NCBI RefSeq assembly: GCF_018128065.1
Contig: NZ_CP072360.1
Span: forward strand, 314,501-378,500
Reading direction: 5' to 3'
Length of the DNA stretch: 64,000 bases
Source of the DNA: Prevotella melaninogenica
GTDB taxonomy: Bacteria > Bacteroidota > Bacteroidia > Bacteroidales > Bacteroidaceae
Every line of letters begins with the position of its first letter. Positions within the stretch are counted from its first letter, which is position 1. Shown one piece after another: positions 53,940 through 62,412 of this stretch. The notes beneath the pieces were generated by a model. The model did not search any database. It saw only the letters and a program-made list of their open reading frames with translations, and was not told the origin of the DNA. The position numbers and the translations under genes were made by a program.

Positions 53940-54524
53940 ATGAAAATAGTATTCGCAACAAATAATAAACATAAGCTCGAGGAAATCAAGGACATCCTTG
54001 GAAAGGACTTTGAAATCGTTTCTTTGGCTGAGATTGGTTGTCATGAGGATATCCCTGAGACTGGGGCAACACTGGAGGAGAATGCACGTCAGAAGTCTTC
54101 TTACGTCGTTGAATACTACAATCAGAACTGTTTTGCTGACGATACAGGACTTGAAGTGGAGGCACTCGGTGGTGAGCCGGGGGTGCGTTCGGCACGTTAT
54201 GCGGAGGGAACTGACCACGATAGCGAGGCTAATATGCGTAAGCTCTTGGCAAACTTAGAAGGTCAAAGCAATCGCAAGGCATGTTTCCGTACCGTTATCT
54301 CCCTTATCATTGATGGTGAAGAGCATCAGTTTGAGGGTAAAGTAGAGGGTAGAATTGCTACAGAGAAGCATGGTACAGAGGGCTTCGGATACGACCCTAT
54401 CTTCATTCCAGAGGGCTATGACAAGAGCTTTGCAGAGCTTGGTGAGGAGATAAAGAACCAGATTTCCCATCGTGCAAGAGCTGTGAAGAAGTTGTCGGAA
54501 TACTTGGGAAGACTGAAAGGATAA
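53940..54524 (+). CDS. rdgB: Non-canonical purine NTP pyrophosphatase (RdgB/HAM1)
   Basis: A 194-residue house-cleaning enzyme hydrolysing dITP, ITP and XTP to monophosphates. Signatures: [54 protein letters not shown] with the catalytic Asp, and [20 protein letters not shown] with SHRARA. The start at 53940 gives the typical N terminus. The palindromic element C begins about 100 bp downstream. Confidence 0.96.
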   Translation: MKIVFATNNKHKLEEIKDILGKDFEIVSLAEIGCHEDIPETGATLEENARQKSSYVVEYYNQNCFADDTGLEVEALGGEPGVRSARYAEGTDHDSEANMRKLLANLEGQSNRKACFRTVISLIIDGEEHQFEGKVEGRIATEKHGTEGFGYDPIFIPEGYDKSFAELGEEIKNQISHRARAVKKLSEYLGRLKG

Positions 54525-54858
54525 AAGAGTAAAAAGGTTAAAGGGGCTTTTTAATAGAGAAAGAGGTAATAAAGTAAAAGCGTTAAAGCCCTCTTTTCAA
54601 CTTTAATAAATACTCTTTTCCGAATTATTTTCATGAAAATAAATATTTCTTTTCATGAAGAAAAATATTTCTTTTCACGAAAAAAAGAATTTCTTTTCAT
54701 GAAAATAATTTGAAGAAAGTAGCCCCCCAATACTGCCAGTACGCTGATATAATGACTGAAAAGGGCTGTGTTAACCAGCTTGATAAGCATAAGTTTAAAG
54801 CAAAGTAGCTTACTTGTTGCCTGTTTGACATAAAGAATATAACTATTTAATATCTGCT
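54525..54858. other. Intergenic region with palindromic element C
   Basis: About 330 bp between rdgB and the glycosyltransferase operon. Apart from the repeat at 54623-54710 I see AT-rich DNA and no clear promoter; the operon's promoter must lie in the last 140 bp. Confidence 0.6.
54623..54710. repeat. Palindromic intergenic element, copy C
   Basis: An 88-bp element with perfect 17-bp terminal inverted repeats (AATTATTTTCATGAAAA at 54623-54639, complement at 54694-54710) and an interior of TTTTCATGAA, AAATATTT and TTTTCACGAA modules, as in copies A and B. Confidence 0.85.
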
Positions 54859-55767
54859 ATGTTGTCTATTCTTCTTCCTGTTTATAACTGCAGTTGTGTA
54901 GCTTTGGTGACAGAGTTACAGCGGCAGTGCGTGGAATGTAAGGCAGACTTTGAAATCATAGTGGCTGATGATGGCTCGTTATCGGGTGCTATTGGTATGA
55001 ATACAGCTTGTCAGCATCTTATAGATGAGAACAAGGTAATTGAGCATTTGAAGGGTGTTCGTTATATTGTCAGAGAGAAGAACGTCGGGCGTTCGGCTAT
55101 TCGCAACTTCCTTGTGTCGCAGTCGAAGGGGGAAAAGATACTCTTTATTGATGGCGATTTGTCCTTGGATAATCCTTCTTTTATTCACAACTATCTGCAA
55201 ACAGAAGCAGATGTAGTGGTGGGAGGAATCGCCATTGGGGGTAATCCAGACCGTTGGAAAGGTAATCTCAGATACCGTTATGAACGACAAAGTGAGGTTA
55301 TCAACACTGTTGAGAGCCGTCAAAGTCAGCCTTATCAGCACTTAGCAACGAATCTACTTGTGCGCCGTTCTGTTTTAGGAGAGCAGCCCTACGATGAGAA
55401 CATTAGCCATTATGGTTATGAAGATGTACTCTTGGGTAAGCGTTTCCAGCAGCAACAAGTTGTTGTAAAGCATATAGATAACCCCGTACTTTTCTGTGAT
55501 TTTGAGGACAACTCCAGTTACCTTGCCAAGACAGAAGAAGCTTTGCGCACTCTATTTGCCTTCAGAAAGGAGCTGAAAGGCTACTCTCGTTTGCTTGATA
55601 AAGCTGAACAGATTGAGCGTTTACACCTCTCTCCCCTCTTTGTAATCGCCTATAAGCTACTATCTTCTCCTATAAAGAATTGCCTCTTAGGCAATAAACC
55701 GATAGTTTTTTGGTTTAATGTGTATAAACTGTTGTATTATTTACATTACACAAAGAACGCTATATGA
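54859..55767 (+). CDS. Family 2 glycosyltransferase
   Basis: A 302-residue GT-A enzyme. The nucleotide-sugar fold begins MLSILLPVYNCSC, with FEIIVADDGS as the first acidic site, NVGRSAIRNFLV, and the DxD-like FIDGDLSL; HYGYEDVLLGKRF corresponds to the ED catalytic-base region. The family transfers sugars to lipid-linked or surface glycans; the specific sugar is unknown. It overlaps the porZ-like gene by 4 bp (ATGA), so translation is coupled, linking glycan synthesis with type IX secretion. Confidence 0.9.
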   Translation: MLSILLPVYNCSCVALVTELQRQCVECKADFEIIVADDGSLSGAIGMNTACQHLIDENKVIEHLKGVRYIVREKNVGRSAIRNFLVSQSKGEKILFIDGDLSLDNPSFIHNYLQTEADVVVGGIAIGGNPDRWKGNLRYRYERQSEVINTVESRQSQPYQHLATNLLVRRSVLGEQPYDENISHYGYEDVLLGKRFQQQQVVVKHIDNPVLFCDFEDNSSYLAKTEEALRTLFAFRKELKGYSRLLDKAEQIERLHLSPLFVIAYKLLSSPIKNCLLGNKPIVFWFNVYKLLYYLHYTKNAI

Positions 55768-57788
55768 CAATTAAAAGATATTTCCTATCGTTGATTCTAT
55801 TGCTTTCTGTTGTTGCCTCTACCCTTGCTGGTGGTGTTGGAACATGGAAGAATTATCTTGCTTACAGTGATGTACAATGGGTTGAAGAAGGAGGTAACAA
55901 GTTGTATGTACTTGCTTCCAATAGCCTTTATACCTATAACAAGAACGATCAAAGTATAAAGACCTACGATAAAGTCAATGGTTTGAGCGATTCGGATATC
56001 CGTTTCATTGCTTGGAATAAGACAGTTCGTCGGTTGGTTATCCTCTATTCGAATAATAATATCGACCTGCTGGACGATAGAGGTAATGTAACAAATGTGC
56101 CAGATTACTATTTAAAGACAACAATGGCAGACAAAACCGTCAATGGTATTGATATGTCTGGCGTCTATTGTTATCTCTCTACAGTTTTTGGACTTGTAAA
56201 ACTCAATGTTGCTAAAGCAGAGATAAGCGATAGTTATAACCTCTCTTTCCCTGTTAATTATAGCTATATTGAGGGCGGTTATATCTATGCTGCCAGCCAA
56301 AGTAACGGACTATATCGTGCTGCGTTGTCTGCTAATCTCCTCGATAGAAACAATTGGACGAGCGTTGGAACTTATGTAGAGCGTCCAAGAACAGCCGATG
56401 CAGCTCTATTGGCACAGGCTAAAACGCTTAATCCTGGCGGTCCAAAACGCAACACCTTTGTGTGGACTACCTTCCTTAATAACCGTCTTTATGGTACCGG
56501 AGGGAACTTTAACCCTACTGCTAATAACTGGGAAAATCCAGGCATTGTACAGGTGTTAGAGGGTGATGATTGGGACTTCTTTGAAGACAATCTTTCTACT
56601 CGTACGGGTTATCCTTATATAGGAACAAAGGCGGTAGCAATAGATCCTCGCAATAGCAATCATGTGTATGTAGGAGCACGAACAGGTCTCTATGAGTTTA
56701 TGTCTGGTAAGATGGTAGCCTCCTATAACAAGGATAATAGTATCCTTCAAGGAGCCATAGACAGAGGCAGAGAATTAGGTAATGATTATGTACTTGTCTA
56801 TGGATTGGCATACGATAGAGAGGGTAACCTATGGGTACTCAATAACCAAACGAAGAAAGAAAACCTTATTCGTGTGTCGAAAGATGGGCAGATGACATCC
56901 TTTAGTAAGCCTGAACTGATGAAAGATGGTGTAGGACTCTCAGGCTTGTCACAGATGCGTTTGGACAGTCGTGACCTCCTTTGGTTTTGTAATGACCACT
57001 GGATTCAGCCGGGATTGTTCTCTTATGACCCTAAGAACGATAAACTTAACGCCTATACTCGCTTTGTGAATGAGGATGGTTCTAATGTAGATATTACCGC
57101 TGTTCACTGCTGGGCAGAGGACTTAGACCATAATATTTGGGTGGGAACAACGGCTGGTCCGATGCTTCTTCAGCGAACTCAAATGAACGAACAGGAGAAC
57201 TATCGTTTTGTACAAGTTAAGGTTCCGCGTAACGATGGAACCAATCTTGCAGACTATCTTCTCGCTGGTCTTGATATTACTGCTATGGCAGTTGATGGCG
57301 GAGGGCGCAAGTGGTTTGGTACAAAGGGCAATGGTGTCTACCTAATTAGTGCGGATAATATGAAACAGTTGCAGCACTTTGTCACCACTAACAGTCACCT
57401 ATTGTCGAACAACATTCAGTCTATCTCTATCAATCATGCCACTGGTGAGGTGTTCTTTGCTACTGACAAAGGACTCTGTTCATATATGAGTGATGCCACA
57501 AAGGCAGTAGATTCGCCTAATGATGAGACCACATACGCTTATCCAAATCCTGTAAAACCGGGTTATACAGGACCTATTACGATTGTTGGTTTATCGCTGA
57601 ATGTCAATGTGAAGATTGTAACAACAAATGGAGTTCTTGTCGCTGAAGGTACCAGCAATGGTGGTACTTTCGTTTGGAATGGCAAGGATAAGAACGGAAA
57701 ACGTGTTGCATCAGGCGTTTATATGGTACAGACTGCCGATGAAAACGGTGATAATGGCACGGTTTGTAAGGTTGCTGTAGTTAATTAA
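55764..57788 (+). CDS. porZ: PorZ-like type IX secretion protein (beta-propeller)
   Basis: A 674-residue protein with signal peptide (ending TLAGG), two beta-propeller domains built from regulator-type blades (for example NGLSDSDIRFIAWNKTVRRL, IAVDPRN-like and DHNIWVGTTAGPML), and a C-terminal domain (TTYAYPNPVKPGYTGPITIV, FVWNGKDKNGKRVASGVYMV) like the conserved T9SS C-terminal domain. This architecture and length match PorZ, the surface protein that delivers anionic LPS to the PorU sortase in Porphyromonas gingivalis. The tightly linked glycosyltransferase and acyltransferase genes fit such a role. Identification rests on architecture, without a search. Confidence 0.85.
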   Translation: MTIKRYFLSLILLLSVVASTLAGGVGTWKNYLAYSDVQWVEEGGNKLYVLASNSLYTYNKNDQSIKTYDKVNGLSDSDIRFIAWNKTVRRLVILYSNNNIDLLDDRGNVTNVPDYYLKTTMADKTVNGIDMSGVYCYLSTVFGLVKLNVAKAEISDSYNLSFPVNYSYIEGGYIYAASQSNGLYRAALSANLLDRNNWTSVGTYVERPRTADAALLAQAKTLNPGGPKRNTFVWTTFLNNRLYGTGGNFNPTANNWENPGIVQVLEGDDWDFFEDNLSTRTGYPYIGTKAVAIDPRNSNHVYVGARTGLYEFMSGKMVASYNKDNSILQGAIDRGRELGNDYVLVYGLAYDREGNLWVLNNQTKKENLIRVSKDGQMTSFSKPELMKDGVGLSGLSQMRLDSRDLLWFCNDHWIQPGLFSYDPKNDKLNAYTRFVNEDGSNVDITAVHCWAEDLDHNIWVGTTAGPMLLQRTQMNEQENYRFVQVKVPRNDGTNLADYLLAGLDITAMAVDGGGRKWFGTKGNGVYLISADNMKQLQHFVTTNSHLLSNNIQSISINHATGEVFFATDKGLCSYMSDATKAVDSPNDETTYAYPNPVKPGYTGPITIVGLSLNVNVKIVTTNGVLVAEGTSNGGTFVWNGKDKNGKRVASGVYMVQTADENGDNGTVCKVAVVN

Positions 57789-57796
57789 TTGAGACT

Positions 57797-59191
57797 ATGA
57801 AGACAGAGGTATGGCGTAATCCAATCTTTTGGATACTACTAACAGCTCCGTTGGCACTGCTGTTACTGTGTCAACTTCAGCCTACCTTTGATGATTGGAC
57901 CTACTATACCGTACCACAGACAGAGCCTCTTACGCTTCAAAATCTGCTTCCAGACGGCAATTACTGGCGCCCTTTTGATGTACTCTTCGGTCATCTTCTC
58001 GGAATTAATTACCGACTTTTTCCCTTCTTAAACCATCTTTTTATCCTATTAGGACATATCCTGAATACATTGTTGGTCTATAAGATTCTGCAATGGTTCA
58101 GGGTAAGTACGTTGTCACGTAACCTATCTGTCGTTTTCTTTTATTTGTCGTCAGGCACTTTGGGAACGGTCTTGAATATTGATTCCCTGAACCAAATCTA
58201 TTCGCTTTTATGGGGACTTCTTGCCCTATATAGCTACATTAGCCTGTCTGGATATCGAAAGTTTATACTGTGGTTGTTATGCTCTTTGCTATCAGTCTTT
58301 GCCAAAGAGTCAGGCTACATTTGGTTTGTTTGCCCGCCATTTATAGTATGGAGTATAGGAAAAGAACGTTTTAACCATGTTTTAAAGCACCTTCTTTGTG
58401 GATGTTCGTTGTTTGTTCTCTATCTTGTTTTCCGTATTCTACTGACAGACAGCTTCCATCTTGAGCATAACGTCTATATGGATTTCACCCTAACACGACT
58501 GCTACGCAATCTCGCTTTATTATTGGGAATGACCTTCTACCCTATCGATTACGCCAGTCTTATCCATCCACAGCACCGCCACCTTGCTGTTGTTGTTATC
58601 ACAGGGCTTCTTCCCCTACCCTTTCTTTGGCTTCTACTGCGTTCCTATAGGTTGCAGAAACCGTTTTTGATATTGCTTTTATCCTTTTTTGTTGGGGCTT
58701 TTGTCAATCTTATGACAGTCTTCACATTGATGCATTGTTATGCAGTTTTGCCCTTTGTGACACTGATGATTGCCCTACTTTGTGAACGTATAAAGAATAA
58801 ACGAGTACTGATAGCTTCGGCATTGCTTTATCTTTTGACGGCTACCTTCACCCTACTCCATCACGCTTACGCTTCTTTTCTATCGGGGAAAGTGGGCGAA
58901 CAGATGGCAAAGAATATCGTCAGTCAATGCGACCGACCTGTTAATAAAGTAATGTTGATACACTTAGATAAAGGCGAAACGAAGTATTCTTCTTTCTGGG
59001 TGATCCCTTTTGAGGCTTTCGGATGGGGTTATTCCGTTCTACAACAGACAGGCTATCAATGGCCTAAGACCATTCTTAACGAAGAAATAACAGATAGCAA
59101 TCAGTTGAAATCCTTGCTTCCAAAGGCAGAGAAAGCCGGCTGTGATGGTGTATGGTATGCTGACGGCGAACAAGTAAAACGTATAAAATGA
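57797..59191 (+). CDS. Polytopic membrane protein, glycosyltransferase (GT-C)-like
   Basis: A 464-residue protein with about ten transmembrane helices. The first luminal/periplasmic loop carries paired acidic residues (QPTFDDWTYYT) as in GT-C mannosyl- or arabinosyl-transferases, followed by NYWRPFDVLFGHLLG. A large C-terminal extracytoplasmic part (CDRPVNKVMLIHLDKGETKY and on) follows the last helix. It starts 8 bp after porZ and overlaps the acyltransferase gene by 4 bp. A role in modifying a lipid-linked surface glycan is inferred from fold and context. Confidence 0.7.
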   Translation: MKTEVWRNPIFWILLTAPLALLLLCQLQPTFDDWTYYTVPQTEPLTLQNLLPDGNYWRPFDVLFGHLLGINYRLFPFLNHLFILLGHILNTLLVYKILQWFRVSTLSRNLSVVFFYLSSGTLGTVLNIDSLNQIYSLLWGLLALYSYISLSGYRKFILWLLCSLLSVFAKESGYIWFVCPPFIVWSIGKERFNHVLKHLLCGCSLFVLYLVFRILLTDSFHLEHNVYMDFTLTRLLRNLALLLGMTFYPIDYASLIHPQHRHLAVVVITGLLPLPFLWLLLRSYRLQKPFLILLLSFFVGAFVNLMTVFTLMHCYAVLPFVTLMIALLCERIKNKRVLIASALLYLLTATFTLLHHAYASFLSGKVGEQMAKNIVSQCDRPVNKVMLIHLDKGETKYSSFWVIPFEAFGWGYSVLQQTGYQWPKTILNEEITDSNQLKSLLPKAEKAGCDGVWYADGEQVKRIK

Positions 59192-60195
59192 AGCAAAAGA
59201 TAGCTGAAATATCCTTTCTCCATGTGTTTGCTATCCTTTTGGTAGTCATAGGACACTCCTTCTTTCAGATGGAGAGTCCGATTGTTGATTGGATTTATCA
59301 GTTCCACGTACCCCTTTTCTTCTTCGTATCCGGCTATCTTTTTAATGTATCAGTAAAGGGAAAACAGATACAACCTCATATCTTCCTACGTCATAAAGCA
59401 GTGCGGCTATTACTCCCCTACTTTGCTTTGAGTACGCTGCTCTTTGTTCCAAAGGTTCTATTATCGCAGTTTATGGTACGTCCGATACATACTAATTGGG
59501 GTGAGTATGTGTCGATGCTTATCTATCCTTACCGTAATGTAAATGGCTCCTATTGGTTTCTGCCCACCTTGTTCTTGCTTTTCGTATTTGCAGTGATAGT
59601 CCTTTTTCTTTCACAGCGAGTACAACGTAGAATGTCCTTTACTATTTCCAGCCTTTTACTCTTCCTACTTGCTTTGTCAAATATTCTCCTTCCTTTTTCC
59701 CATGATACGCTTTTCAATATCATTGGTGCAATCCATTACGCCTTTTACTTTGCCTTAGGTTATTTCGTGTTCAACTTTCGTTTGATGCGCTTTCTCGATA
59801 AGGAGAAAACAATTCTTTTAGTTTTTCTATTTACGTTATCTATATCTTTTATCGGTCTATACGTAAATAAAAGTCCTCTGATGAGTTTATTCTTTGCTGT
59901 GGATGGTATTCTTATGTCAGTTGCTTTGGCGCGCTTATACGTAATTTATGGGCTTCATTTTTTCCATCACCTCTCCCCTGCTTCTTATACTATCTATCTT
60001 TATCATGGAATCTTTCAGGCATTAAGTATTCAAATACTGATGCGCTTTACCCATTTCAGTACTGTTTTTTATATGTTTCTCGCAATTCTAACAGGTGTTT
60101 ATGGTCCTTTCTTCATCTATAAGCTGCTTTACAGCTATCGTAACAGCCGATTGAGACGATGCTTGGCAATGATTTCTGGGTTTAAAATCTCATAG
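59188..60195 (+). CDS. Acyltransferase family 3 membrane protein
   Basis: A 335-residue integral membrane O-acyltransferase (Acyl_transf_3) with about ten helices. The catalytic-type motif is near the N terminus: FLHVFAILLVVIGHSFFQM with the conserved His, then QFHVPLFFFVSGYLFN. Members acetylate or succinylate polysaccharides and glycolipids. It is the last gene of the four-gene operon 54859-60195, in which each gene overlaps or closely follows the previous one. Confidence 0.88.
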   Translation: MKQKIAEISFLHVFAILLVVIGHSFFQMESPIVDWIYQFHVPLFFFVSGYLFNVSVKGKQIQPHIFLRHKAVRLLLPYFALSTLLFVPKVLLSQFMVRPIHTNWGEYVSMLIYPYRNVNGSYWFLPTLFLLFVFAVIVLFLSQRVQRRMSFTISSLLLFLLALSNILLPFSHDTLFNIIGAIHYAFYFALGYFVFNFRLMRFLDKEKTILLVFLFTLSISFIGLYVNKSPLMSLFFAVDGILMSVALARLYVIYGLHFFHHLSPASYTIYLYHGIFQALSIQILMRFTHFSTVFYMFLAILTGVYGPFFIYKLLYSYRNSRLRRCLAMISGFKIS

Positions 60196-60262
60196 CAGAA
60201 AGCTGCCGATGTTGTCTTATATTGGAAATGACAAATCTTGATATGGGATACTCTCCTACCCT

Positions 60263-61201
60263 TTATCCTCCCCTATGTATCTGTTTTGAGAACTGGGTGT
60301 ACAATCGGCGGAACCTGCGATTAAGTAGGAATAGAAAAAGTTTCTGTTTGGTTGTGAAGGTAATACCTTCTTTTTTCATATCTGCTTGAAGTCCAGTATA
60401 AAACGGATGTTGAACCCATTTCTTACGAGGCTCACACAAAGAAACTGCCAAGAGATTGGCTATTCGGTCCGTAATGGTATCTGTAAGAAACTCTTCTTGT
60501 AGTTCGATTGGTATAGCTTTCATACGTAAGCTGTTGAGTAGATGGCAATAAGCAGCTGTCCAATGGTAGTTATGGCTCGTATGTTCAGTCCCTTTACGGT
60601 AGAGGTTTTCCTTAATGATAGCAACAGGTCGTTCTGTATGGAAAATCATCCGCAGCCAATAAATATAGTCTTCGCCCATCTCTAACTCCTTGGGTAGGTC
60701 GAAAACAGACGGGGTGAGTAATTCCTTTCTGAACAGACTGCCCCAAGGAACGCCAATCGTACCTTCTGCGAGCACCGTAAGATGTTGGAAAGTATGAATA
60801 TCTATAGTCTCGCTTTCTTGAATAGGGAGAGACTGTCCGTTACCAAAGATAATATCTGTTTCGTTGTCAATACGTTCTGAAAAACGTGAAAGTGCATAAG
60901 GTTCCAGTTCGTCATCAGCGTCAACGAAAGTTATCCACTCGCCTTTTGCTATCTTTACACCCTCGTATCTGGCGGCTGTCCGACCTTTGTTCTGTTGGTG
61001 AATGATGGTAACGTTAGCGTGACTGGTGTATTCATCGCAGATAACGCCACTTTTGTCAGGGCTACCATCGTCCACTAAAATCAACTCAAACTCTGGATAA
61101 GATTGTTTTAAAACACTTTGTACACATGCACGAAGTGTGTCTTCTGCGTTATAAACTGGTATGATTACAGAAATCAAATGAAGAGTCTTTTCTTTATCCA
61201 T
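60263..61201 (-). CDS. Family 2 glycosyltransferase
   Basis: A 312-residue GT-A enzyme: SVIIPVYNAEDTLRACVQSV at the start, ELILVDDGSPDKSG, NKGRTAARYEGVKIAKGEWI, and the metal-binding FVDADDEL. A METLGEDYIYWLRMIFH-type segment (LEMGEDYIYWLRMIF) holds the catalytic-base region. The C terminus is basic and aromatic (KLFLFLLNRRFRRLYTQFSK). It is convergent with the acyltransferase operon. A TATCTTTG box lies at 61220-61227 on its strand, very close to the ATG at 61201. Confidence 0.9.
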   Translation of the reverse strand: MDKEKTLHLISVIIPVYNAEDTLRACVQSVLKQSYPEFELILVDDGSPDKSGVICDEYTSHANVTIIHQQNKGRTAARYEGVKIAKGEWITFVDADDELEPYALSRFSERIDNETDIIFGNGQSLPIQESETIDIHTFQHLTVLAEGTIGVPWGSLFRKELLTPSVFDLPKELEMGEDYIYWLRMIFHTERPVAIIKENLYRKGTEHTSHNYHWTAAYCHLLNSLRMKAIPIELQEEFLTDTITDRIANLLAVSLCEPRKKWVQHPFYTGLQADMKKEGITFTTKQKLFLFLLNRRFRRLYTQFSKQIHRGG

Positions 61202-61219
61202 AGTTCATGTAATTTCCTA

Positions 61220-61227
61220 CAAAGATA
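61220..61227 (-). promoter_or_regulatory. Candidate -7 box of the second glycosyltransferase gene
   Basis: On the minus strand TATCTTTG lies 18 bp before the ATG. No good -33 element is seen at 19-21 bp. Confidence 0.45.
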
Positions 61228-61515
61228 GTTCTTTTTGCATAAAAAACATTGTTTTCATGTATTTTTTTCCTTTCATCTTCTATCTCTACAAGTCCTTTTC
61301 TTTTGTCTATTTCCCATCCTTTTGAATTGTGTTTATCTTCTGTTTTATTAGGTATAAGCCTTTGATAACATTTATAACCACCATTTCCGAAGGTTCTCAA
61401 TCTTACTTTCGAGTATGAAAAGAATGTTTTGTAGAATCATATGATAGTATCTTTACAACCCTTTTTTGTCAACAAGTAAGACCCTTTTCAATCATCTTTT
61501 GTATTCCACTCATAT

Positions 61516-61595
61516 CTCCGCACCATTGGTGTTAAGCCTCCGCACATATTGTGCGAAGCCTCCACACGATTGGTGCTAAGCCTCCGCACGATGTG
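61516..61595. repeat. CCGCAC/GTGC intergenic repeat, locus 4
   Basis: Four units: CTCCGCACCATTGGTGTTAA, GCCTCCGCACATATTGTGCG, GCCTCCACACGATTGGTGCT and GCCTCCGCACGATGTG, with a spacing of about 20-22 bp. This is the most regular locus of the family. Confidence 0.8.
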
Positions 61596-61730
61596 TAGTT
61601 ATCAATAACAGATGAACAAAAGAGGGTAAATGAGGTTTATAGTTATCATTATCTTAGGACAAAATAAGGTACGAATGAAGAGTATATAGGGAGGTTTGTT
61701 ATATCGGACAATAATAAATTGAGGTAACGA

Positions 61731-61785
61731 AAACGCCCTCGTCAATCCTAATCCTTAATATGGTAGGGGATAGACGAGAGCGTTT
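61731..61785. terminator. Stem-loop after the Ig-like lipoprotein gene
   Basis: A 13-bp stem with one mismatch (AAACGCCCTCGTC at 61731-61743 with 61773-61785) lies about 60 bp past the end of the minus-strand gene. A T-rich run is weak. Confidence 0.5.
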
Positions 61786-61842
61786 ATCGTATTGATAGTC
61801 TTTTCTAAGGCTATGCGCCTTGCGTTTTACTTCTTTTCGTTT

Positions 61843-62412
61843 CTACTTACCAAGGTTGAGGAAGTCGGTAGGTAGTGGAATGTCAAGACTGCGAGCGCGT
61901 TCGGCATTACGTCTCTTTATCTTGCGTTGTGCATCAGCTTTTTGCTTTGTTATGGCTGCTGGCTTCTGCTTGTAGAGTGGGAGTTGACGTGGATTCCATG
62001 TTCCCTGCACATCACGTTTTGCCTTACACTCGATAGCCTTCGGGTAATAATACACGGCTTCGGGCTGTCGTTGGGTTGCATAATCACCCGTATCCCACTT
62101 CCCATTGTCGTTCTCGTCAACGATAAGTCGGAGGTAGTAGTTGCCTGGCTTTACGTAGTGGAAGGTTGCTTGGTTGTTCTTTGCGTACACTTCTTTCACT
62201 GGTTTGTCGCTTTCATTGAGTAATTGCAGCAGACAGTTCTTGCCAGTCATATTCTGTAAAGTCATCGTCAGCGTACTATATTCGTCCATTGATGGGATGC
62301 GGATACCCTGCTTATACTTTGCAGAAACCTTACCATAGATGTCTGTAAAGGCTGCAGAATCGACCTCAAGACTGTATTCATGTCCCGGATCCCACGTACT
62401 CACCAGCTTCAA
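61843..62412 (-). CDS. C-terminal part of the Ig-like lipoprotein (-1 frame)
   Basis: A 189-residue frame whose only available start is TTG at 62410-62412, with no clear ribosome binding site. It begins directly with continuing domain sequence (KLVSTWDPGHEYSLEVDSAA) and contains YYLRLIVDENDNGKWDTGDY, which is the usual C-terminal part of the Bacteroidales Ig-like lipoprotein encoded upstream. It is therefore most likely translated as part of a fused protein through a -1 shift at GGGAAAC (62421-62427), or else it is the 3' half of a gene broken by a frameshift mutation. The C terminus is basic (KQKADAQRKIKRRNAERARS). Confidence 0.7.
   Translation of the reverse strand: MKLVSTWDPGHEYSLEVDSAAFTDIYGKVSAKYKQGIRIPSMDEYSTLTMTLQNMTGKNCLLQLLNESDKPVKEVYAKNNQATFHYVKPGNYYLRLIVDENDNGKWDTGDYATQRQPEAVYYYPKAIECKAKRDVQGTWNPRQLPLYKQKPAAITKQKADAQRKIKRRNAERARSLDIPLPTDFLNLGK

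Larger units (their letters stand above)
61228..61842. other. Intergenic region with repeat and hairpin
   Basis: About 615 bp containing the CCGCAC/GTGC repeat at 61516-61595 and a stem-loop at 61731-61785. The rest is AT-rich without a gene. Confidence 0.6.

Noticed and set aside
61516..61595. CRISPR-like array in the CCGCAC/GTGC repeat
   Set aside because: Units are about 20 bp with only 5-6 variable bases inside each palindrome, far too short for spacers.
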